A stretch of DNA of 10,368 nucleotides from JAJVID01 sp036565725. GTDB taxonomy: Bacteria; Acidobacteriota; Blastocatellia; RBC074. Shown here one piece after another: positions 1-6,141 of the stretch (positions are counted from its first letter, which is position 1; every line of letters starts with the position of its first letter). The notes below the pieces were generated by a model that was given only the letters and a program-made list of their open reading frames with translations, had not been told where the DNA came from and searched no databases. The position numbers and the translations under genes are program-made. The stretch is taken from the NCBI GenBank assembly GCA_036565725.1, contig DATCXQ010000685.1, positions 1-10,368 on the forward strand, given 5' to 3'.

Positions 1-48
1 GCGACCTGAGCATCGATCAATAGACGTATTGATCGATGCTCAGGTCGC
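1..48. repeat. Perfect 22-bp inverted repeat (hairpin) downstream of trpS
   Basis: Bases 1-22 and 27-48 are exact reverse complements around a 4-base loop (GACG). The element lies 23 bases past the trpS stop codon. On the trpS transcript it would form a long stable stem, so it could act as a 3' end or terminator. A following U-tract cannot be judged because the window ends at the outer base of the stem, and the arms may extend further. It could equally be a dispersed extragenic palindrome like the others in this window. Confidence 0.85.
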
Positions 49-71
49 TCACGCTCCCCGTACCGCTCCAC

Positions 72-1058
72 TCACACCCAACTTATCTTCATCGCTCTGC
101 GGACTTCGCCCATAACTCGCCCCGCCTCTTCGCGCGCCCGTTTTGTGCCTTCCATGAGGATGTCGCGCACTTCATCCTGACGCTCGCTGTAATAATTCAA
201 CCGCTCAGTAACCGGCGCCAGATATTCGATCAGCGCGTCGGCCAGAGCGTTTTTGCGGTCGACGCAGCCGATGCGAGCGCTCCGGCAGCCTTCGTCAAAT
301 TCGTCGGCGACCGCCGCGGGGACGAACAGGCGATGCATCTGGCAGACGTCGCAAATTTCGGGATGTCCCGGGTCCGTGCGCCTGACGCGGGTGCGGTCGG
401 TGATCATCTGTCGCACTTTCGCGCGAATCAGGTCGGGCGAATCGCCGAGCTCGATGGTGTTGTTGTAGCTCTTCGACATCTTGCGCCCGTCAGTGCCGGT
501 GAGCTTCGGCGTTTCGGTCAGCAGCGCCTCGGGTTCGGGGAAGACCTCGCCGTAAAAGTTGTTGAAGCGGCGAGCGATCTCGCGCGTCAGCTCTACGTGC
601 GCGACCTGATCCTGGCCGACCGGCACGTAGTCGGCTTTGTATATGCAGATGTCAGCCGCCTGCAGCACCGGGTAACCGAGAAAGCCGTAATTGCCGATGT
701 CTTTATCGGTGATGTTCTCGCGCTGCTCCTTGTACGTCGGCACGCGTTCGAGCCAGCCCAGCGGTGTGACCGCCGAAAAATATATGTGCAGTTCGGCGTG
801 TTCAGGCACGAGCGATTGGACGAACATGGTCGTTTTATTCGGATCAAGACCTGCGGCGAGCCAGTCGGTGATTATCGCCATCGTGTGTTCGTTGATCTTC
901 GACGTGTCCGCGTAATCGCTTGTGAGGGCGTGCCAATCGGCGATGAAATGGTAGCTCTGGTAAACGTCCTGCAGCTTGACCCAGTTTTTAAGCGCGCCCT
1001 CGTAATTGCCGAGGTGCAAACGACCTGTCGGGCGCATTCCGCTAACGATTCTCTTCAT
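72..1058 (-). CDS. trpS: Tryptophanyl-tRNA synthetase (TrpRS, class Ic)
   Basis: Charges tRNA(Trp) with tryptophan using ATP in the cytoplasm. The 328-residue length is normal for bacterial TrpRS. The N-terminal Rossmann fold carries the HIGH-type signature HLGN at residues 15-18 (within RPTGRLHLGNYEG). The PVGQDQVAHVELTRE segment is at about 146-160, and the second class I signature GRKMSKS is at 191-197. C236, C239, C258 and C265 recall the [4Fe-4S] cluster region described for Thermotoga maritima TrpRS, but the position expected for the last ligand (268) is Arg. The ATG lies 11 bases after the M50 protease stop, so the two genes are probably co-transcribed. This pairing (often followed by scpA/scpB) is common in bacteria. 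No strong Shine-Dalgarno is visible in the short gap, which fits translational coupling. The family call is very secure. Confidence 0.97.
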   Translation of the reverse strand: MKRIVSGMRPTGRLHLGNYEGALKNWVKLQDVYQSYHFIADWHALTSDYADTSKINEHTMAIITDWLAAGLDPNKTTMFVQSLVPEHAELHIYFSAVTPLGWLERVPTYKEQRENITDKDIGNYGFLGYPVLQAADICIYKADYVPVGQDQVAHVELTREIARRFNNFYGEVFPEPEALLTETPKLTGTDGRKMSKSYNNTIELGDSPDLIRAKVRQMITDRTRVRRTDPGHPEICDVCQMHRLFVPAAVADEFDEGCRSARIGCVDRKNALADALIEYLAPVTERLNYYSERQDEVRDILMEGTKRAREEAGRVMGEVRRAMKISWV

Positions 1059-1069
1059 AATCGACCGAA

Positions 1070-1774
1070 TCAGTATCCCCAGAGCAAATTGACGATCACC
1101 AGTCTACGTACGGGACCCAGAATAAGTCCGAAGACCCCAAGCCAGAGCAACCCTAGCAAGATGATCCACGAATATGGCCGAATCTGATCGTAAACATCTT
1201 TGAGGCTATCGGGAAGCAGAGTTTCTAAAACGTGACTGCCGTCCAGAGGTGGTATCGGAATCAAATTGAAGACCGCCAACGCCACATTGAGAATCAACAT
1301 CAGACTCAAAAACGTACAAACCGGCAGCACCCAATCAGGCTGCCCCGGGGCGGGCTGGATGTATGTAAAAGGCTCGATGTAACCAGGAGCCACCATCCCG
1401 CTCAGGATCATGATTTTCATCGCGACGAAGATCGCGAAGGCAAGCAGAAAGTTGCTGATCGGCCCCGCCGCCGAAACAGAGATGTTGGCCAGGTCTTTGT
1501 TACGCCATCTCAGCGGATTCGTCTCAACGGGTTTCGCCCATCCGATCATAGGCGGAAGCCCCTGCGTAACCGATAAAAACCCCATCAGCGGAATTAATAT
1601 CGTGCCAATGGGATCAATGTGGGCCATCGGATTGAGCGATATCCTCCCTTGCAAACGCGCGGTGTCGTCGCCGAACCAATATGAGGTCAGGGCATGAGCC
1701 GACTCGTGAACTGAGAGCGAGAGGATGAAAGCGATGAAATAAAAAATCAGGTCGCCGATTGGTATGTTGAACAT
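1070..1774 (-). CDS. M50-family (site-2 protease-like) integral membrane zinc metalloprotease
   Basis: Intramembrane or membrane-embedded metalloprotease of the compact Rip/SpoIVFB-like type, without a PDZ domain. Counting from the preferred ATG, the protein has 234 residues. The zinc motif HESAH is at 23-27 inside the first hydrophobic segment. The family segment NPMAHIDPIGTILIP is at about 48-62, and the second metal-site motif NLIPIPPLDGS is at 170-180 (Asp178). About five hydrophobic segments are visible (residues 8-22, 53-70, 103-128, 148-172, 203-220). The open frame continues upstream to 1852, but that extension has no hydrophobic or conserved content and would overlap the promoter candidate at 1823-1852, so I chose 1774. 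The gene is followed 11 bp later by trpS. The natural substrate is unknown; compact M50 proteins near trpS are usually annotated only by family. Confidence 0.93.
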   Translation of the reverse strand: MFNIPIGDLIFYFIAFILSLSVHESAHALTSYWFGDDTARLQGRISLNPMAHIDPIGTILIPLMGFLSVTQGLPPMIGWAKPVETNPLRWRNKDLANISVSAAGPISNFLLAFAIFVAMKIMILSGMVAPGYIEPFTYIQPAPGQPDWVLPVCTFLSLMLILNVALAVFNLIPIPPLDGSHVLETLLPDSLKDVYDQIRPYSWIILLGLLWLGVFGLILGPVRRLVIVNLLWGY

Positions 1775-1822
1775 GTCTGATGACCGATCTACTGTAAATT
1801 GTGGATTCTTAAAAGAACGGCC

Positions 1823-1852
1823 AAAGTAGCACGCGGTTTGAACGGCTGTCAA
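1823..1852 (-). promoter_or_regulatory. Candidate sigma70-type promoter for the M50 protease-trpS unit
   Basis: Reading the minus strand, a perfect TTGACA box (1847-1852) is followed by an 18-base spacer and TACTTT (1823-1828). The latter is preceded by TGC, giving an extended -10 (TGnTAnnnT). A start about 7 bases further on would leave a leader of roughly 40 bases before the ATG at 1774. The site sits in the 84-bp gap after the DUF4031 gene. The -35 is strong and the -10 is weak in its last bases. Inference from consensus only. Confidence 0.4.
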
Positions 1853-1858
1853 TTTTCC

Positions 1859-2167
1859 TTATGCGCCTGCGGCGCCTCTTCGAGGCCTCATTTTCGGCCT
1901 TCCCTCCATACGCACCGCGCGGCGCACGATCTCGCGCGAGGAGACGAGCTTCGCGCCGCGCTCCAGGGCCAGTTCGTAAACCTTGCCGGTCAGGTCGTAA
2001 TGCGGGATCGATTTCTCTTGAAACCATTCGCGCCGGAGCCCCAGACTCTCGGCGAACCGGTGCAGTTCTTCGAGGGAAGTGTCAGAAACCAGGTGGCCGC
2101 AACGGCGCCCCCAGTAGCGGACGGGGCCGCGCGCGCCGTTATAAAAAGAATCAATCAATATGGCCAT
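1859..2167 (-). CDS. DUF4031 domain-containing protein
   Basis: A 102-residue protein that matches the small DUF4031 family along most of its length. The N-terminus is a short beta strand, MAILIDSF. The conserved stretch HLVSDTSLEELHRFAESLGL is at about 25-44 and leads to REWFQ (46-50). PHYDLT is at 55-60, followed by a C-terminal helix containing GAKLVSSREIVRRA (71-84). The function of the family is not established. The last 15 residues are basic and low in complexity (RPKMRPRRGAAGA). The gene begins 17 bases after the lysine-rich gene upstream, so the two are probably in one transcript. No strong ribosome binding site is visible. The family call rests on recognition of the motif pattern. 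Confidence 0.82.
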   Translation of the reverse strand: MAILIDSFYNGARGPVRYWGRRCGHLVSDTSLEELHRFAESLGLRREWFQEKSIPHYDLTGKVYELALERGAKLVSSREIVRRAVRMEGRPKMRPRRGAAGA

Positions 2168-2184
2168 GGATCGCCGCCGCTGCT

Positions 2185-2664
2185 CTACTTCTCTTTGGAC
2201 CGCGCTTCGACTTGCAGCGCCGCGCGGGGTTCGGCCGCCGGGGCCGCGTCTTCGAATTGCAGGCCCCCGCGTTTTTTGCCCACGCCGTTGCCGGCATGCT
2301 TCTTCCCGCTCTTTTTGTCCGGCTGCGCCTTCTTCGGCTCGTTCCTGGCGTCCCCTCGTTCAACCTTCTTCCCGGCCTTGGGCGCCGGCTTCTTTCCGAC
2401 CTTCGACGGAGCTTTATCGCTCGCTTTGGCGCCGTGAGAGTTGTCGAGTTTCGCCCGCAACTGCGCGAGAAATTCGATAGTGCGCTGCAATTCCTTCTCG
2501 AACTTCTCTTCACCCAGCTTGCGGCGCGATTTTTTGATCACTTTCTTGACGCGCCCTACCAGATTGCTTTTGCCTTTCGGCTCTTTTTCCTTTGTCTCTT
2601 TGTCCTTCAATTCTTTTGCCTTTGTCTCTTTTAGCTGAGGAGGGTTGTCCTTTGTCTTTGTCAT
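2185..2664 (-). CDS. Lysine-rich, low-complexity small protein of unknown function
   Basis: From the ATG at 2664 the product has 159 residues, of which 37 are Lys. The N-terminal third is an irregular KET/KEL/KEP repeat (residues 10-32). A central amphipathic helix with coiled-coil character follows at about 48-75 (GEEKFEKELQRTIEFLAQLR). The tail is rich in Lys, Ala, Pro and Gly (80-135), resembling histone H1-like or nucleic-acid-binding tails, and the last 25 residues are mixed and more acidic. There is no signal peptide or membrane segment. The open frame reaches back to 2937 but that part overlaps the DinB gene out of frame. A good Shine-Dalgarno, GAGAGG at 2672-2677, fixes the start at 2664. 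It sits between DinB and DUF4031 genes in tight spacing. A nucleic-acid-binding role is inference from composition only; no family is recognised. Confidence 0.7.
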   Translation of the reverse strand: MTKTKDNPPQLKETKAKELKDKETKEKEPKGKSNLVGRVKKVIKKSRRKLGEEKFEKELQRTIEFLAQLRAKLDNSHGAKASDKAPSKVGKKPAPKAGKKVERGDARNEPKKAQPDKKSGKKHAGNGVGKKRGGLQFEDAAPAAEPRAALQVEARSKEK

Positions 2665-2671
2665 TTCCGTA

Positions 2672-2677
2672 CCTCTC
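2672..2677 (-). promoter_or_regulatory. Ribosome binding site deciding the start of the lysine-rich gene
   Basis: GAGAGG on the minus strand, 7 bases before the ATG at 2664. It lies in the short gap after the DinB stop at 2688 and supports the internal ATG over the longer open frame that begins at 2937. Confidence 0.65.
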
Positions 2678-2687
2678 AAACGCGCAA

Positions 2688-3167
2688 TCAAGCTTGCGGT
2701 TTGGTATAAGCCACCGTCGCCGCGCGCATTTGATCCAGATGCTTTGCGGTGTGGGTGATGTAGTCTTCGATCAACTCCCGTAATGAGAGTTCGCCGTATT
2801 CGTCGTGCCGTCCCTTCAGCCGCCAAACTTCCTCGCCGATCATTTCGAGCAGCGCGGCGTTTTCGCGGCGCAATACGACAAAGCGCGCCGACATGGCTTC
2901 TATCTTCTGCTGTCCATATGCCAGACTTTGCGCCCACAACTCCTGCTTATATCCACGCATTTCGGGACGGTCCTGTGTAATGATTCGGCGGATACGCGTC
3001 GAAGCAAGCAACTCGGCGTCGGCCAGATGCGCGGCGATCTCCAAAATTGACCACCTGCCAACGGCCGGAGGCCAAACGACGGCATCGGCAGGACAATTTG
3101 AAAGAAAACCCTCCATCTCATCAGCCTGCCGGCGATATTTTGCGATTATGCCATTTGGCTCACCCAC
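2688..3167 (-). CDS. DinB family protein (DinB/YfiT-like four-helix bundle)
   Basis: A 159-residue soluble protein of the DinB-like superfamily (DinB_2 type). These are metal-binding four-helix bundles, some acting as thiol-dependent transferases and many uncharacterised. The diagnostic GRWSILEIAAHLADAE is at 37-52 with the first metal-ligand His at 47. The C-terminal helix motif THTAKHLDQM (138-147) supplies His139 and His143, completing the usual three-His site. The start codon is GTG at 3167 (MGEPNG...); no good Shine-Dalgarno precedes it, so the start is less certain than the family. It follows the second permease gene by 76 bp and precedes the lysine-rich gene by 23 bp. The name refers to the fold; it is not the DNA polymerase IV gene dinB of Escherichia coli. 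The substrate cannot be deduced. Confidence 0.92.
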   Translation of the reverse strand: MGEPNGIIAKYRRQADEMEGFLSNCPADAVVWPPAVGRWSILEIAAHLADAELLASTRIRRIITQDRPEMRGYKQELWAQSLAYGQQKIEAMSARFVVLRRENAALLEMIGEEVWRLKGRHDEYGELSLRELIEDYITHTAKHLDQMRAATVAYTKPQA

Positions 3168-3243
3168 GCGGGGATAAGTATAAAGCAGTTGGCGTCAGGT
3201 GTCAGGAGCGGACGGGAGATTAGCTTATTTAGAAACAATGGCT

Positions 3244-4500
3244 TCACTCATAGCGCAGCGATTCGATCGGGTCGGTCTTCGAGGCCCGCAGCGCGGGCCA
3301 CAATCCGCTGAAGATTCCGACAATCATCAGGATGCTGGTCGCGGTCAGCACGACGTCGCCCGAAAGCGCCAGATAGATGTCAGTCTGCCGGGTCGGGTCT
3401 TCCAGCAATTCGGCTAAAAACGGGCGATGGCCGGCGAAAGTCACAAGCAGGTAAGAGAAGAAAATCCCAAGCAACCCGCCGAGGAAAGTAATCACCAGGG
3501 CTTCGAGCAGAAACTGGATCAGGATGTGGCGGCGTTTCGCGCCCAGCGCCTTTCGCACGCCGATCTCTCGCGTCCGCTCTGTGACGCTGACCAGCATGAT
3601 GTTCATCACGCCGACGCCGCCGATCGTCAACGTCAGCGCGCCGATCACGCTCAAAATGATCTTCAATCCGCCGGTGATCCCGCCGATCACCTTCGCGTTT
3701 TCGACCGAGTCGTTGAGCGTCACGGCGCGCTCGTCTTTCGGGTTGAAGCCGTGGCGTGAGGCCAGGACCTCGCGGACCTGTCTGACCGCCTGGTTGTGCT
3801 GCGCGACATTCATCGTTTGAAAGACCAGATTGTCGAGATAGTCCTGACTGTAGACTTGTTTGAACGCCGTGTAAGGAACGAAGACCGAATATTTGTCCGG
3901 CGAATAGTAGCTCGAAAAGCTAACCTTCTGCGTTAACACGCCGATGACATCGAACGACAGCCCGTTGACGCGGATCGTTTCTCCGACCGCGGGCGCGTTA
4001 CCGAAAAGTTTTTTTGCGATCTCGGAGCCGAGGAAGATCACCCGCCGCTCTTTTTCCGTATCTTCGGCGTCGATGAATCGTCCGAACTCCGCGACCTCAC
4101 TGCGCATCTCCGCGTATTCGGGCGCGACGCCCCGCACGGCTGAAGTCGTCTGCTTCGCGCCGTAAGCCAGCGGCAGGTATTCGACGTATTCCGGGCTGGC
4201 GTATTTGATCAGCCCCAGTTGTCTAATCGCTTCGACGTCGCCCTCTTTCAACCTAATCCGGCGGCCCGCGCGTTCGCCGCCCGCCTGCATGCTCGTCTGC
4301 CCGTTCCAGACGACGACCGTGCCGTTGCTGAAAGCGCGGCGGAACCCGGTCATGATCGCGTCGTGAAACCCGTTGCCGTAAGCCATCAGCAGCACGACCG
4401 CGACGATGCCCCAGGCGATTCCGGTCATCGTCATCACGGCCCGAATGCGATGACCGATCAACGCGCTAATGGCTTGGATGAAGACTTCTTTGATGATCAT
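3244..4500 (-). CDS. MacB/FtsX-type ABC transporter permease (second copy)
   Basis: Inner-membrane permease subunit of a mechanotransmission-type ABC exporter, 418 residues. Layout: one N-terminal membrane helix (about 22-42), a large periplasmic MacB_PCD domain (about 45-275), then an FtsX domain with three helices (about 278-304, 330-356, 383-404). The cytoplasmic coupling segment after the second helix reads VSVTERTREIGVRKALGAKR (305-324), the family hallmark, and the protein ends with the typical DPIESLRYE. There is no Walker A or B motif, so it needs a separate ATPase. It is a paralogue of the permease at 4758-6059: both carry QAGGERAG and RHGF(D/N)P in the periplasmic domain. The gap to the upstream permease is 257 bp and contains inverted repeats; the ATG has only a weak ribosome binding site. 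Exported substrate is unknown (macrolides, peptides and lipids are exported by related systems). Confidence 0.93.
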   Translation of the reverse strand: MIIKEVFIQAISALIGHRIRAVMTMTGIAWGIVAVVLLMAYGNGFHDAIMTGFRRAFSNGTVVVWNGQTSMQAGGERAGRRIRLKEGDVEAIRQLGLIKYASPEYVEYLPLAYGAKQTTSAVRGVAPEYAEMRSEVAEFGRFIDAEDTEKERRVIFLGSEIAKKLFGNAPAVGETIRVNGLSFDVIGVLTQKVSFSSYYSPDKYSVFVPYTAFKQVYSQDYLDNLVFQTMNVAQHNQAVRQVREVLASRHGFNPKDERAVTLNDSVENAKVIGGITGGLKIILSVIGALTLTIGGVGVMNIMLVSVTERTREIGVRKALGAKRRHILIQFLLEALVITFLGGLLGIFFSYLLVTFAGHRPFLAELLEDPTRQTDIYLALSGDVVLTATSILMIVGIFSGLWPALRASKTDPIESLRYE

Positions 4501-4611
4501 CTTACTTACGGTTCACTCGCTTTCATGCCTTTCTTCCGTCGCGTAGCGCCGCCTTGAATTTAGCTGTGCGTTTATGGTCTTTGAAAAAATAATGCAGGCG
4601 CCTTTTTCCAG

Positions 4612-4735
4612 GTCGCGGTAGCGACGGTTGATTTCGCAGATCGGGGTCAACCGTCGCTACCGCGACTAAAACCACTATGCGACCGCTCTCCCGGCTTTGA
4701 AAAGCCGGGCTAGGATCAACCGTCGCTGCCGCGAC
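4612..4735. repeat. Three-copy 20-base repeat forming an inverted repeat
   Basis: Copy one (4612-4631) reads GTCGCGGTAGCGACGGTTGA. Copy two (4647-4666) is its exact reverse complement, so 4612-4666 can fold into a 20-bp stem with a 15-base loop. Copy three (4716-4735) is in the orientation of copy two with one A-to-G difference. Each copy also contains a small internal hairpin, GTCGC/GCGAC around a 4-base loop. The arrangement is that of a REP/extragenic palindrome family, probably dispersed in the genome, sitting between two genes of one operon. Confidence 0.88.
4690..4709. repeat. Small GC-rich hairpin
   Basis: CCCGGCTTT at 4690-4698 pairs with AAAGCCGGG at 4701-4709 across two bases (in practice a slightly larger loop). 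It lies between copies two and three of the 20-base repeat and may be part of the same composite element. No U-tract follows on either strand, so it is not a typical intrinsic terminator. Confidence 0.7.
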
Positions 4736-4757
4736 TTGCGCGAAAGGGGAACAATCT

Positions 4758-6059
4758 TCACATCTCATACCGCAGCGCCTCGATCGGGGGCAGATCAGCC
4801 GCCCGCCGCGCCGGATAAGTCGCCGCTGCGATCCCGATCAAGGCCAGCGCGCCGACGGCGAACGCCGCCGTCTGCCACGTGATGATCATTCCTGAAAACC
4901 GCGCGGGCAGCGGCAGCAGGTTGACCAGCTTGCACAGCCCGACGCCGGCGCCCAATCCGATAGTTCCGCTCAGCAGCGTTAGGAGCAGCCCTTCGCTGAA
5001 GAACTGCCACTGCACGTTGCGTGAAGTCGCGCCGAGGGCCTTGCGGACGCCTATCTCTCTGGTCCGCTCCTTGACCGAGATGAGCATGATATTCATCACG
5101 CCTGCGCCGCCCAGGGCGAGCGTGATGACGCTCACCGAGATGAAAAATTCGCGCATGCTCGAAATCATCTTGTTAAAAAAGACGGTTTCCAGCGCCGTGT
5201 TCCATATCATTAGCGCCTCGCGATCCGTGGGGTCGAAGCCGTGGCGCGCCGCGGCGATCGAAAGGACTTCCGATTCGACAGGGCCGATCTTCTCGAAGTT
5301 GATCTTGCCCTCGCGTTCGACGATGCGATTCAACTCTTCGGCGACGTTTTCGTAAGGCGCGGCGATGATGGCCGAGACGTGGTTCGGCGTGAAGTTATTG
5401 CCGGCCATCGGGAAGTCCTTCCGCATAGTCTCGTAGGGCATGAACAGCCGGTTGTTGTCCGGGCCGGTGTAATTCGAGTCCTGCTCTTTTTTGCGCACGC
5501 GGCCGATGACGGTGTAGGGAATCCCGTTGAGCTGAATCTCCTGCCCGACGGCGTCGCGGTCGGCGAACAATTGCTTATACATCTCATAGCCGATGACGAC
5601 GACGCGGCGGGCCTCGCTGTTGTCCTGCTCGCTGAGTAAACGCCCCCGGTCGACCTCAATGGTGCGGATGTATTGGTAAACGGGCCAGACGCCGCTAATC
5701 TGCGTCGAGCTGGCGTTGAAGGCGCTCTTGGCGCTCACCCCCCCGCGCATCAGCTCCGGCGTGACGTGTTCGAGCAGCTTCGATTTCTCTTTCAACGCGT
5801 AAACGTCGCCGATCTCCAGGCGGATGGGTTTGCCGGCGCGTTCCCCGCCTGCCTGCGCGCTGGTGCGTCCGTTGCGGATGATGATGATGTTTTTGCCCAG
5901 CTCCTTCAGCACATGCATGTTGCCCTGTTGAAAGCCGGAGCTGAGCGCCGAGAGCAGCACGATCGAAATCACGCCCCAGACGATGCCGAACATCGTCAGG
6001 AAGCTGCGCAGCTTGTGCGCCATCAGATTGGACCAGGTTTGCGTGAACAGTTCGCGCAT
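4758..6059 (-). CDS. MacB/FtsX-type ABC transporter permease (first copy)
   Basis: Inner-membrane permease of an ABC exporter, 433 residues from the ATG at 6059. One N-terminal membrane helix (about 22-43) is followed by a periplasmic MacB_PCD domain (about 46-295). The FtsX part has membrane helices at about 304-328, 352-376 and 396-415, the coupling segment SVKERTREIGVRKALGATSR (328-347), and the closing PPIEALRYEM. No ATP-binding motifs are present. The periplasmic domain has SAQAGGERAGKPIRL (67-81) and RHGFDPTD (272-279), both shared with the neighbouring paralogue. The open frame can be extended to a TTG at 6095, but those 12 codons are translated palindrome, so I prefer 6059. No Shine-Dalgarno is obvious and a long hairpin ends 14 bases before the ATG. 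The gene follows the membrane-fusion protein gene, so the products likely form one tripartite pump. Confidence 0.93.
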   Translation of the reverse strand: MRELFTQTWSNLMAHKLRSFLTMFGIVWGVISIVLLSALSSGFQQGNMHVLKELGKNIIIIRNGRTSAQAGGERAGKPIRLEIGDVYALKEKSKLLEHVTPELMRGGVSAKSAFNASSTQISGVWPVYQYIRTIEVDRGRLLSEQDNSEARRVVVIGYEMYKQLFADRDAVGQEIQLNGIPYTVIGRVRKKEQDSNYTGPDNNRLFMPYETMRKDFPMAGNNFTPNHVSAIIAAPYENVAEELNRIVEREGKINFEKIGPVESEVLSIAAARHGFDPTDREALMIWNTALETVFFNKMISSMREFFISVSVITLALGGAGVMNIMLISVKERTREIGVRKALGATSRNVQWQFFSEGLLLTLLSGTIGLGAGVGLCKLVNLLPLPARFSGMIITWQTAAFAVGALALIGIAAATYPARRAADLPPIEALRYEM

Positions 6060-6073
6060 AAGCTTTGGTTGGT

Positions 6074-6141
6074 ACGGTACCGCGCGCGTAAGCAAGCGGA
6101 TGCTTTATCGGTCAGCCGCTTGCTTACGCGCGCGGTACCGT
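6074..6141. repeat. Perfect 26-bp inverted repeat between adaptor and permease genes
   Basis: Arms 6074-6099 and 6116-6141 are exact reverse complements around a 16-base loop. The outer part is ACGGTACCGCGCGCG and the inner part GTAAGCAAGCGG. The right arm reaches the stop codon of the membrane-fusion protein gene and the left arm ends 14 bases before the permease start. It fills almost the whole 81-bp gap inside a likely operon. Such a stem could stabilise or partly terminate the transcript, or reduce permease translation. It may belong to a dispersed repeat family. Confidence 0.93.

Larger units (their letters stand above)
4501..4757. other. Intergenic region between the two permease genes
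   Basis: No convincing gene is present. A minus-strand open frame of 81 codons (4523-4768) is made mostly of the translated repeats (VAAATVDP, VAVATVDP) and has no family resemblance. The region is dominated by the three-copy 20-base repeat and the small hairpin listed separately. The permease-2 start lacks a clear upstream promoter. Confidence 0.6.

Noticed and set aside
36..1187. Long plus-strand open frame of 383 codons
   Set aside because: It is antisense to trpS, which has every expected TrpRS motif; the plus-strand product is Arg/Val/Ala-rich with no family resemblance.
1775..1852. N-terminal extension of the M50 protease
   Set aside because: Not conserved-looking, and it would overlap a promoter with a perfect -35 box.
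1861..2634. Plus-strand open frames across the DUF4031 and lysine-rich genes
   Set aside because: Products are Arg/Phe/Leu-rich shadows of the basic minus-strand genes, without motifs.
2665..2937. N-terminal extension of the lysine-rich frame
   Set aside because: Overlaps the DinB gene out of frame; a good Shine-Dalgarno supports the ATG at 2664.
4523..4768. Minus-strand frame of 81 codons between the permeases
   Set aside because: Composed largely of the translated 20-base repeat; no homology or ribosome binding site.
6060..6095. TTG-started extension of the first permease
   Set aside because: The extra 12 codons come mostly from the palindrome arm; the membrane-protein N-terminus begins naturally at 6059.
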